From the NCBI GenBank assembly GCA_017547685.1, contig JAFYPD010000020.1, forward strand, positions 1 through 64,000: a stretch of 64,000 bases of DNA, read 5' to 3'. The translations under genes were made by a program, and so were the position numbers. Shown here one piece after another: positions 36,390 to 43,820 of this stretch. Each line of letters begins with the position of its first letter. The stretch's first letter is position 1. The notes beneath the pieces are model-generated. The model made no database searches. It was not told the DNA's origin and saw only the letters and a program-made list of their open reading frames with translations. This DNA is from Peptococcaceae bacterium (lineage in GTDB: Bacteria; Bacillota; Peptococcia; Peptococcales; Peptococcaceae).

Positions 36390-37280
36390 TCAGCGTTCCA
36401 GAAAGGATAAGTCTCTGCCTTCCGGTTTGAACTTCTGTATCGGGGACGATTTCGCCCATGGCTTCTGATACGCTTTCTGCTGTTTTTCCTCCTGCCTGAT
36501 CAGCTTTGCCCCGCTTGGCTTCGGCGTTACCTTCAGCTCATAAAATCCTTTCCAGCGCCGTTTCACGGACTGCTTTACAATCTCAGCCATAGCGGCAGCA
36601 CAGCCGCCTGCCAGGGCAATCAGCTTTTTCAGTACTTCCTCCAGCCCCCACAGGGTCAGTGTCCAGCCGTTTGCTTTACGCATCTCCGCCCACTGCAGCA
36701 ACTCTGATTGCAGGCCGGAACCGAACCGGTCACAGAAGGCTTCGATGTACGGGCGGTACTGACTGGTGAGGATGATGTCACCGGAAGGAAGGGTACGGCT
36801 GGACATGTCATTCTGAGCGAAGCGAAGAATCTCGTCTGGGTGAAACGATCCTTCGACTCCGGCCCGCCGGCCTTCGCTCAGGATGACAGATTTGTGTTCT
36901 GACTCAGTCTGCGGGTACGCTCCGGCGCAGAACTGTGTGCCAGCGGCACCAGTCCCTGCAGCATCACTCATTCGAGCCGGTGTATCTGCAGATTTTTCCC
37001 CCACCACGCTGCCGTTCAGGAGCAGGGTGTAATAAATCTGCTGATGCTCGTCCTGCCGGATGGATAAAAAGCCTTTGTCGATTAAGGTCTGTCGCATAGC
37101 CTGCAGGCCCTGGCGGGTTACATCCAGCATGGCGGTCAGAACACTGGTGTTCTGCATCACATCGGCAAACACGCCTTTGCGGTGCATGGTGAAATACAGG
37201 TACTGCCACAGCAGAATGGCTCCTGCGGATAAATTCTGTTTTGCGGCGCAGTGGTTGAATCGTTCAATGGCGTATAACAT
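36390..37280 (-). CDS. DnaD/phage replisome organizer-like protein with in-frame repeat
   Basis: This 296-residue protein starts with a winged-helix pattern, LSAGAILLWQYLYFTMHRKG to LDVTRQGLQAMRQTLIDKGF, close to the N-terminal domain of phage replisome organizer/DnaD-like proteins. The C-terminal half (about 165-265) has helices ending KRRWKGFYELK, similar to the DnaD-like 'xxWxGFxxLK' tail, then a basic end. Between them, HKSVILSEGRRAG to EILRFAQND is encoded by an inserted palindromic repeat (36806-36888). The ATG has AGGAGG seven bases upstream. The upstream 80-230 bp carries the TAACCA array, so it may bind that DNA as initiator or repressor. Calling it a Rep protein is inference. Confidence 0.55.
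   Translation of the reverse strand: MLYAIERFNHCAAKQNLSAGAILLWQYLYFTMHRKGVFADVMQNTSVLTAMLDVTRQGLQAMRQTLIDKGFLSIRQDEHQQIYYTLLLNGSVVGEKSADTPARMSDAAGTGAAGTQFCAGAYPQTESEHKSVILSEGRRAGVEGSFHPDEILRFAQNDMSSRTLPSGDIILTSQYRPYIEAFCDRFGSGLQSELLQWAEMRKANGWTLTLWGLEEVLKKLIALAGGCAAAMAEIVKQSVKRRWKGFYELKVTPKPSGAKLIRQEEKQQKAYQKPWAKSSPIQKFKPEGRDLSFLER
36806..36888. repeat. Palindromic repeat (REP/MITE-like) inside the DnaD-like gene
   Basis: An 83-bp element has near-perfect 17-bp ends, TGTCATTCTGAGCGAAG and CTTCGCTCAGGATGACA, one mismatch apart. The motif GTCATTCTGAGCGAAGC-GAAGAATCTC is a familiar interspersed palindromic repeat in several bacterial phyla. It adds residues without breaking the reading frame. 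Confidence 0.75.
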
Positions 37281-37358
37281 GGCGGTTCCTCCTGTTCCCC
37301 GTGCATCGGGTTCTGTTTGTCACACAGTATACCGCATCAGCGCGCATGGTGTCGAACC

Positions 37359-37510
37359 TGGTTATTCTATGCTTTCACTGGTTATTTAGGGGGAAATAAC
37401 CAATGAATCTGCAGAATAACCAATGATTTCAGGGGAATAACCAAGATTGGGTATTATTTTTTGTGTCAACCATCGAGGTGCAGCGGTATCAGGGCAGAAA
37501 AAAATAACCA
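37359..37510. repeat. TAACCA motif array, locus B
   Basis: Inverted copies TGGTTA are at 37359-37364 and 37379-37384. Direct copies TAACCA are at 37397-37402, 37417-37422, 37438-37443 and 37505-37510, with a CAACCA variant at 37467-37472. Neighbours are spaced about 18-21 bp over the first five, giving the extended form GAATAACCAATG. Arms TGGTTATTT/AAATAACCA form an inverted repeat in the middle. It lies upstream of the DnaD-like gene. Confidence 0.75.
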
Positions 37511-37555
37511 ATGCAGACTTCCTGATGGTTCGGCTGCGGGCTTCGCCCTTTGCGT

Positions 37556-37590
37556 AATGTTTTTAATGTTTTTAATGTTTTTAATGTTTT
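37556..37590. repeat. 9-bp AT-rich tandem repeat
   Basis: About four copies of AATGTTTTT run in tandem, followed by further AT-rich DNA to about 37650. It lies next to the TAACCA array, a layout seen in iteron origins, where an AT-rich stretch melts first. Confidence 0.7.
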
Positions 37591-37670
37591 ACTATGTTTT
37601 TATTATGTTTTATGTTTTGATGTTGTATGTAATATTTATAATATATAAGCGTTTGTAGAATGAAAGGTAA

Positions 37671-37699
37671 AGAAAAAGGTGCCAAGCATGGTTGGCACC
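37671..37699 (-). terminator. thiI terminator
   Basis: The arms GGTGCCAA (37678-37685) and TTGGCACC (37692-37699), with a T-rich run on the minus strand, lie 20 bp after the thiI stop. Confidence 0.85.
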
Positions 37700-37718
37700 C
37701 AATGTAATCTCTGTTTTC

Positions 37719-38969
37719 TTATGCTTCTGTTTCTTCCGACAGGTCTGTTTCCGATAAAATCACTTCATCGGCACTGCGGCGGCGTTCCGGTTTGTCTTTT
37801 CCGTACATGATAATCCGTTCGGTATTGGCTACCGCATCGGCAATGAGTTTATCCAGCTCCAGTTTTTCTTCTTCTTTTTCGCAGGCATCCACTTTTGGTC
37901 TTGTTTTCGGCTCTTTCGGCACAAAAACGGTGCAGCAGTCTTCATAGGGCAGAATGGATGTTTCGTATGTGTCAATCTGCTGTGCCAGACGGATGATTTC
38001 CTCTTTCTCCATGGTGATGCACGGCCGCAGAATCGGCATGGCTGCCACATTGTTGATGGCATAGATGCTCTCCATGGTCTGGCTTGCCACCTGACCCAGG
38101 TTATCGCCGGTGAAAATAGCCAGGCAGTCGCGCCGGCGGGCAATCTCCTCGGCAATGCGCACCATGATGCGGCGCATAATTGGAATGCGCATGTTGTCGT
38201 GGCAGTAGTGGGCAATTTCTTCCTGAATTTTGGTAAACGGCACCATATGCACCACAACGCGGTTGGAGTATCTGGCCATCCGTTTTGCCAGTTCCAGCAC
38301 TTTTTCTTTTGCTTTTTCGCTGGTGTACGGATAACTGTGGAAATGCACAGCCTCCACGGTCACGCCGCGTTTCATGGCCAGCCAGCCGGCCACCGGGCTG
38401 TCGATGCCGCCGGATAACAGTACCACCCCTCTGCCGCTGCTGCCAACCGGCAGCCCGCGCAGCCCCGGATAGCTGCGGGTGTAGATGTAGGTGCCGTCGG
38501 TGCGGATTTCCAGCAGCAAATCAATATCATAGTGATGCAGATCGGCTTTTAACCCCGGCACGTTTTTCAGCATATGGGCAGCGATAATCTGCTGCATTTC
38601 CGGAGAGGTCACCGGGAATTGTTTGTTGGCCCGTTTCACACTGACACGGAACCGGCTCGGGCCGCTGATTGCCGCGCGCAGTTCTCCCAGCGCTGCTGCC
38701 TTGATGTCCTCCAGCGCAAAGCCGGTTTTGCGGGCCGGGCTGTAGGAGGAAATGCCGAATACATGATTCAGCGAATCGTAAAACAGTTCCGGCGCTCTGC
38801 CTTCCAGTTTCAGATACAGGCGCCCCATCTCCCGCTCAATGACCGGGTTGATGTCTAAATCGGTTTTTACCTGTTCTTTGATATTATGCACCAGACGATT
38901 TAAAAAATCTTTCTGGTTTTTCCCTTTCAGCGCAATTTCGGCGTATCGAATCACAATATGATCGTACAT
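37719..38969 (-). CDS. thiI: tRNA sulfurtransferase ThiI
   Basis: This 416-residue enzyme adenylates and sulfurates U8 of tRNA to 4-thiouridine, and in many bacteria supplies sulfur for thiazole synthesis. An N-terminal ferredoxin-like/THUMP region (1-165) begins YDHIVIRYAEIALKGKNQKDF split. The PP-loop is VVLLSGGIDSPVAGWLAMKRG split, near 185. It lacks the C-terminal rhodanese domain, as is normal in Firmicutes. The start at 38969 (MYDHIV) is chosen; a GTG four codons earlier lies directly on the ribosome site. It follows the helicase gene by about 20 bp on the same strand. Confidence 0.95.
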   Translation of the reverse strand: MYDHIVIRYAEIALKGKNQKDFLNRLVHNIKEQVKTDLDINPVIEREMGRLYLKLEGRAPELFYDSLNHVFGISSYSPARKTGFALEDIKAAALGELRAAISGPSRFRVSVKRANKQFPVTSPEMQQIIAAHMLKNVPGLKADLHHYDIDLLLEIRTDGTYIYTRSYPGLRGLPVGSSGRGVVLLSGGIDSPVAGWLAMKRGVTVEAVHFHSYPYTSEKAKEKVLELAKRMARYSNRVVVHMVPFTKIQEEIAHYCHDNMRIPIMRRIMVRIAEEIARRRDCLAIFTGDNLGQVASQTMESIYAINNVAAMPILRPCITMEKEEIIRLAQQIDTYETSILPYEDCCTVFVPKEPKTRPKVDACEKEEEKLELDKLIADAVANTERIIMYGKDKPERRRSADEVILSETDLSEETEA

Positions 38970-38989
38970 ATCATCAATCACTCCTGCTA

Positions 38990-40555
38990 TTATTCAGCTG
39001 ATTTGTTTTTCTTGTAGCTTTTCTTGCCGTCCCGGCCACAGGTTTTGTGTTTCCCTGCTTTATTGCTGTGATCGTTTTTCTTGCCGCTGTCTTTTTTGAT
39101 AGCGTCTTTTTTGAAATTTTTTTTATATTTGCCGTCGCCGCCAAAGCGGTTTCCGCCGCGGCCATCGCTGCGATGACCGTTTTTGCCTTTGCCGCCGTCT
39201 TTTCTTGACTCTTTCAGCCGTTTCACATAGATTGGCCGTTCAGCAGACAGGCGGATTTCTTCCACATCTGCTTCATGGCCGCCATCGCCTGCCATCAGCT
39301 CCAGCACTGCGGCCAGGGCATCCACACTGCCATACTCCTGGATCAGGTCGTTGGCAAATTCCTGATAATCCAGCACATGCCCGTCTTTGATGGCGGTTAC
39401 GATTTTCCCGTACAGGATATCCTGTTTTTTCTGGCGGCTGTCCTGTGCCGACGGCAGTTTGGTTCTCTGCAGCTTGCGCTGGATGGTTTTTTCAATCAGT
39501 TTCAGGTGGGGCAGCTCGCGCGGCTCCACAAAAGTCAGCGCGATGCCCTCTTTCCCGGCACGGCCGGTACGGCCAATGCGGTGTACATAGTTATCGATTT
39601 CCTGCGGCAGGTCAAAGTTAAATACATGGCTGACGCCGGTAACATCCAGCCCGCGGGCGGCCACATCGGTGGCAACCAGAATATTAATCTGCCCGTTGCG
39701 GAATTTGTTCATTACAATGTCACGGTGCCGCTGGGTCAAATCCCCGTGCAGCCCTTCGGCCTGATAGCCCAGTTTCTGCAGGGCTTCGGTCAGTTCATCC
39801 ACGCGGCGTTTGGTACGGCCAAACACCATGGCCAGTTCTGGATTATGGATGTCCAGCAGGCGGCACAGCAGTTTGAATTTATCCTGCTCCGGCACTTCAA
39901 AGTACTGCTGTTCAATGGATGGCACCGTCAGTTCCTGTGCTTTTACTTTCACCAGCACAGGCTCTTTCATGAATTTGTTGGCGATGGCTTTGATTTCATC
40001 CTTCATGGTTGCAGAGAACATCATGGTCTGCCGTTGTTCCGGACAGGCGCCCAGAATGGTTTCAATGTCTTCTAAAAAGCCCATATTCAGCATTTCGTCG
40101 GCTTCGTCCAGTACGATCATTTTCAGATGGTCCAGACGGATGGTTTTGCGGTTCATATGGTCCATCAGACGGCCCGGTGTTGCCACAATCACCTGCGGAC
40201 GGCCCTTCAGTTCCCGAATCTGACGGTTAATGTCCTGACCGCCGTACACCGCTGCCGATTTGGTGCGCAGATATTTGCTCAGCTTTTTCACTTCTTTTTC
40301 CACCTGCATGCACAGCTCTCTGGTTGGTGTTAAAATCAGCACCTGTACAGCTGGTTCATTGCCTAGCAGCTGCAGGAACGGAATGGTGAAGGCAGCCGTT
40401 TTGCCGGTGCCGGTCTGGGCCTGGCCAATGACATCCTGGCCTGTTAACGCAACTGGAATGGCCTGTTCCTGAATCGGCGTTGCTTCTGTGAAGCCCATAT
40501 CCTGAATGGCTTTCAAAATTTCTTCTTTCAGATTTAATGTTTCAAAATTTAACAT
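38990..40555 (-). CDS. DEAD-box ATP-dependent RNA helicase (CshA/DeaD type)
   Basis: This 521-residue helicase unwinds RNA in decay, ribosome assembly or cold adaptation. The Q motif is in GFTEATPIQEQAIP, motif I in AQTGTGKTAAF, then PTRELCMQ, DEADEMLNMG, FSATM and HRIGRTGRAG. A C-terminal tail of about 75 residues is very basic and low in complexity (Lys, Gly and Asn), a likely RNA-binding extension. It is closer in size to CshA than to the longer DeaD. It starts its own unit upstream of thiI. Confidence 0.93.
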   Translation of the reverse strand: MLNFETLNLKEEILKAIQDMGFTEATPIQEQAIPVALTGQDVIGQAQTGTGKTAAFTIPFLQLLGNEPAVQVLILTPTRELCMQVEKEVKKLSKYLRTKSAAVYGGQDINRQIRELKGRPQVIVATPGRLMDHMNRKTIRLDHLKMIVLDEADEMLNMGFLEDIETILGACPEQRQTMMFSATMKDEIKAIANKFMKEPVLVKVKAQELTVPSIEQQYFEVPEQDKFKLLCRLLDIHNPELAMVFGRTKRRVDELTEALQKLGYQAEGLHGDLTQRHRDIVMNKFRNGQINILVATDVAARGLDVTGVSHVFNFDLPQEIDNYVHRIGRTGRAGKEGIALTFVEPRELPHLKLIEKTIQRKLQRTKLPSAQDSRQKKQDILYGKIVTAIKDGHVLDYQEFANDLIQEYGSVDALAAVLELMAGDGGHEADVEEIRLSAERPIYVKRLKESRKDGGKGKNGHRSDGRGGNRFGGDGKYKKNFKKDAIKKDSGKKNDHSNKAGKHKTCGRDGKKSYKKNKSAE

Positions 40556-40708
40556 CAGATACCTCTTTACCTGTATATAATAACAATCATATGCCGCATC
40601 TTCTCTTTTAAGAAAAATGCACTATCTTTATAGTTTATATGAGTTCGAATCAAAAAACAATTTTTTTCTGATTCATATTATTTATGCAATCTATTTATGA
40701 ACTGCCGT

Positions 40709-40747
40709 AAAAAAGGACATCCCTGGAACAGAGACATCCTGTTTTTT
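40709..40747 (-). terminator. Terminator after rodA
   Basis: A 12-bp stem AGGATGTCTCTG/CAGGGATGTCCT, with G-U pairs, has TTTTTT behind it on the minus strand. It closes the mre-min-rodA unit. Confidence 0.8.
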
Positions 40748-40768
40748 CATTGCTTTTCGCATCGTCCG

Positions 40769-41890
40769 TCAGAAAATCAGCCGCTGCCGATGCACATAAA
40801 TATTCTGCAGCAGCGCGATTCCCACCAGATTGGTCAGCATCGAACTGCCGCCGTAGCTGACAAAGGGCAGCGGAATCCCGGTAACGGGCATCAGCCCCAT
40901 GGTCATACCGGCATTCTCTAAAATATGAAACAGATACATGCTGACAATCCCTGCAGCCGCCAGAGCGCCGAATAAATCCCTGGACAGCATGGCAATCCGC
41001 AGCCCGCGGAACAGTAAAAATGCATACAGCAGCAGCAAGGAACATGCCCCGATAAATCCCAGTTCTTCTGACAGCACAGCAAAAATAAAGTCCGTCCACT
41101 GTTCCGGCATGAACGCCCCGCTGCTCTGGCTGCCCATGTGCAGCCCTTCTCCCCAGAGACCGCCATTGCCGATGGCAATTTTCGACTGGGCTACGTTATA
41201 GCCCGCCCCGCGCGGATCCAGAGTGGGGTCAAACAGCACCAGAAATCGATTCAGCTGATATTTCTGCAGCGGACACCACCAGTTAAACTTCCAGACACCA
41301 ATCAGATACACAATCAGCGCAACGGTACTGCCGCCAAACAGGCCTACCAGTATTTTACGGTTGGCACCGGCAATCAGCAGCATCCCCACCATAATAAAGA
41401 TATATACCAGCGAGCTGCCTAAATCGGGCTGCAGCATCAACAGGCAAACCGGAGGCACCATAAATAAGATGCACGGAATCAGTTCCTGAAACGTCTGCAG
41501 ATGTTCCCGCCGCGCAGATAAAAACTGGGCATAACTGAGAATCAGCAGAATTTTGCAGAACTCTGCCGGCTGCAGCGTGAAGCCTCCAATGGAGAACCAG
41601 CCTCTGGCGCCGCCGCGTTTTACCCCGAAAATCAGAACCGCCACCAGAAGCACAATCGAGGCAATATATAACTCTTTCGGATAGTTTTTCAGCATACTGT
41701 AATCAAACTTCAAAAGAACAAAAATGGCGGCCGTTCCGGCAAAGACAAAGATCAGCTGCCTCATCACATAATTGCTCTCTTTACTGGCCGCAGCGCTGTC
41801 CAGCACAAACAGACCCAGCACAATGATACTGGTAACGGTAAGCAGAATACTGAAATCCATTTTTTTTAACAAACGATAAAAGTTCTGCAT
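40769..41890 (-). CDS. rodA: SEDS peptidoglycan polymerase RodA
   Basis: This 373-residue membrane protein has about ten transmembrane helices and is the SEDS-family glycosyltransferase that polymerises glycan strands for side-wall growth with PBP2. Family features include GVKRGGARGWFSIGGFTLQPAEF split, LQPDLGSSLVYIFI, AQSKIAIGNGGLWGEGLHMGS split, FAVLSEELGFIG and GIPLPFVSYGGSSMLTNL. The ribosome site AGGAG lies an unusual 16 bases before the ATG. It is the last gene of the shape cluster, 63 bp after minE. Confidence 0.95.
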   Translation of the reverse strand: MQNFYRLLKKMDFSILLTVTSIIVLGLFVLDSAAASKESNYVMRQLIFVFAGTAAIFVLLKFDYSMLKNYPKELYIASIVLLVAVLIFGVKRGGARGWFSIGGFTLQPAEFCKILLILSYAQFLSARREHLQTFQELIPCILFMVPPVCLLMLQPDLGSSLVYIFIMVGMLLIAGANRKILVGLFGGSTVALIVYLIGVWKFNWWCPLQKYQLNRFLVLFDPTLDPRGAGYNVAQSKIAIGNGGLWGEGLHMGSQSSGAFMPEQWTDFIFAVLSEELGFIGACSLLLLYAFLLFRGLRIAMLSRDLFGALAAAGIVSMYLFHILENAGMTMGLMPVTGIPLPFVSYGGSSMLTNLVGIALLQNIYVHRQRLIF

Positions 41891-41953
41891 CGGATTTGTG
41901 TGACAGCTCCTTTCTATATTTCATTTCAGAATTTTATTGCGAATGATTCCCAA

Positions 41954-42223
41954 TCAGACACCGGCATTTCGTTTTACACTGGAAACCGGAATATTTACCT
42001 CCAGCATGGTCATATTATCCTGCTCTGCCATCTGTACATCCAGAGCCGCTTCGTCAAAGTCCATATATCTGGAAATCACTTCTATCAGGTCACGGCGCAG
42101 ATGTTCCATCATTGCCGGGGACATGCTGGCACGGTCATGAATCAGCACCAGTTTCAGGCGGTCTTTGGCCAGGTCCTTGCTGTTTTTTTCACCGCCGAAC
42201 AGTCGTTGTAAAAAACTTGCCAT
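41954..42223 (-). CDS. minE: Cell division topological factor MinE
   Basis: This 89-residue protein is MinE, which drives MinCD from pole to pole. The N-terminal MASFLQRLFGG is the amphipathic membrane-sensing piece, LAKDRLKLVLIHDRA is the MinD-binding strand/helix, and DLIEVISRYMDFD belongs to the dimer domain. It lies 11 bp after minD. Confidence 0.93.
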   Translation of the reverse strand: MASFLQRLFGGEKNSKDLAKDRLKLVLIHDRASMSPAMMEHLRRDLIEVISRYMDFDEAALDVQMAEQDNMTMLEVNIPVSSVKRNAGV

Positions 42224-42234
42224 CTCGCGCCCCC

Positions 42235-43029
42235 CTAGTTTCCTTTGAACAGTTTCATCAGACGGGCAAAGAAGCCTTCTTCCACTTCCAGATTCATCAG
42301 CGGAACCTCTTCTCCCAGAATACGTTTTACAATATTGCGGTATGCCTGTCCTGCTCTGGACTGCTGATCCAGCACGGTTGGCTCGCCCCGGTTGGTGGAA
42401 ATGACAATGCTGTCGTCATCCGGAATCACACCCAGCAGTTTGATTGCCAGAATTTCCAGAATATCATCCACACTCATCATATCACCCTGCCGCACCATAT
42501 TCGGGCGCACACGATTCAATACCAGCTGCGGATTGCCAAGGCCATGGGCTTCCAGTAATCCAATGATGCGGTCGGCATCACGCACGGCAGACACTTCCGG
42601 ATTGGTTACCACAATGGCCCTGTCGGCACCGGCAATGGCGTTTTTAAAGCCCTGTTCAATGCCGGCCGGGCAGTCCACGATGATATAATCCGCTTCCTGT
42701 TTTAACTCGTTGCAGATGGCTCGAACCTGTTCTTCCGTTACAGCGGTTTTGTCCTTTGTCTGCGCCGCAGGAATCAGATACAGTTCCGGAAACCGTTTAT
42801 CTTTAATCATGCCCTGTTTCAGTTTGCAGTGCCCCTGTGCAATATCCACAATGTCATACACAATGCGGTTTTCCAGACCCATCACCACGTCCAGATTACG
42901 CAGCCCGATATCGGTGTCCATCAGTACCACTCTTTTGCCCTGCGCCGCCAGCCCGGTGCCGATATTGGCAGCAGTTGTGGTTTTGCCAACGCCGCCTTTC
43001 CCCGATGTTACTACAATTACTTCGCCCAT
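42235..43029 (-). CDS. minD: Septum-site ATPase MinD
   Basis: This 264-residue ParA-type ATPase starts MGEVIVVTSGKGGVGKTTTA, with the deviant Walker A, and has VLMDTDIGLRNLDVVMGLEN split and YIIVDCPAGIEQGF. The C-terminal EGFFARLMKLFKGN is the amphipathic membrane-targeting helix. It recruits MinC to the membrane at the poles. It lies between minC and minE. Confidence 0.97.
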   Translation of the reverse strand: MGEVIVVTSGKGGVGKTTTAANIGTGLAAQGKRVVLMDTDIGLRNLDVVMGLENRIVYDIVDIAQGHCKLKQGMIKDKRFPELYLIPAAQTKDKTAVTEEQVRAICNELKQEADYIIVDCPAGIEQGFKNAIAGADRAIVVTNPEVSAVRDADRIIGLLEAHGLGNPQLVLNRVRPNMVRQGDMMSVDDILEILAIKLLGVIPDDDSIVISTNRGEPTVLDQQSRAGQAYRNIVKRILGEEVPLMNLEVEEGFFARLMKLFKGN

Positions 43030-43050
43030 ATGAAAGCCTCCATTCCTCTT

Positions 43051-43758
43051 TTATACTTCCTCAATCACCAGATAATTATCGATAATTCTTGCCAGCTCCG
43101 GTACATGCCGTTCATTGCTCTCGCCGTCCGGCGCTCTTGCAATCAAATCAGCAATGCGCAGCTGCAGCGAGCACAGATTCGTGGCGTACACAATCGCCTG
43201 TTTGTTTCCCTGGCAGCCCGCATGCGCCACACCGCGCAGCGTTCCCAGCACCAGAATATGCCCGGTTGCCACCAGTTCTGCACCGGCATTGACATCCCCG
43301 AATATAATCAGGGTACCGTCGTAGGAAATTTTCTGCCCGGAGCGGACATTTTTTCGTACCGCCAGCGCCCCGTTTGCCGGATAGTGAGCCACGTCAGCCA
43401 GTTCTGCCGGAACAGCAGCCTGTAATGCCTCCATGTTCCAGTTTTCCGCCTGCTGCACCGATGGCGTCAGTTCTGTTTCCTCCGGCTGTTTCGGCAGTAC
43501 TGCCGCACTATCTTCCGGCAGGAAATACTTCACTTCATGCCCCAGCGACTGCAGCAGCACTTTCAGTGCCAGCCGCTGACCGCCGTCCAGACATACATCG
43601 CCGGAGTTGACAACCAGAGTCGTATGTTCCCCCAGAAAACTTCTGGACTGCCACAGCTTCTGCACAATCATCTGACACAGGGATTCAAACTCCACACCGC
43701 AGTCCAGCAGCAGAACAATCCCGTCTTTATTTCCTTTAAAACTTACTGCTTCTCCCAT
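43051..43758 (-). CDS. minC: Septum-site inhibitor MinC
   Basis: This 235-residue FtsZ antagonist has the MinC N-terminal domain (GIVLLLDCGVEFESLCQMIV split to about residue 95), a linker rich in P/E/Q, and the C-terminal beta-solenoid (VRSGQKISYDGTLIIFGDVN split, then AGAELVATGHILVLGTLRG) ending near 230. It lies 21 bp before minD in the same operon. Confidence 0.94.
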   Translation of the reverse strand: MGEAVSFKGNKDGIVLLLDCGVEFESLCQMIVQKLWQSRSFLGEHTTLVVNSGDVCLDGGQRLALKVLLQSLGHEVKYFLPEDSAAVLPKQPEETELTPSVQQAENWNMEALQAAVPAELADVAHYPANGALAVRKNVRSGQKISYDGTLIIFGDVNAGAELVATGHILVLGTLRGVAHAGCQGNKQAIVYATNLCSLQLRIADLIARAPDGESNERHVPELARIIDNYLVIEEV

Positions 43759-43820
43759 ACGTATCTCTCCAGACTCCTGTCTTTTGATTTATTATACATG
43801 AAACTAAAAACTCCTGCAAT

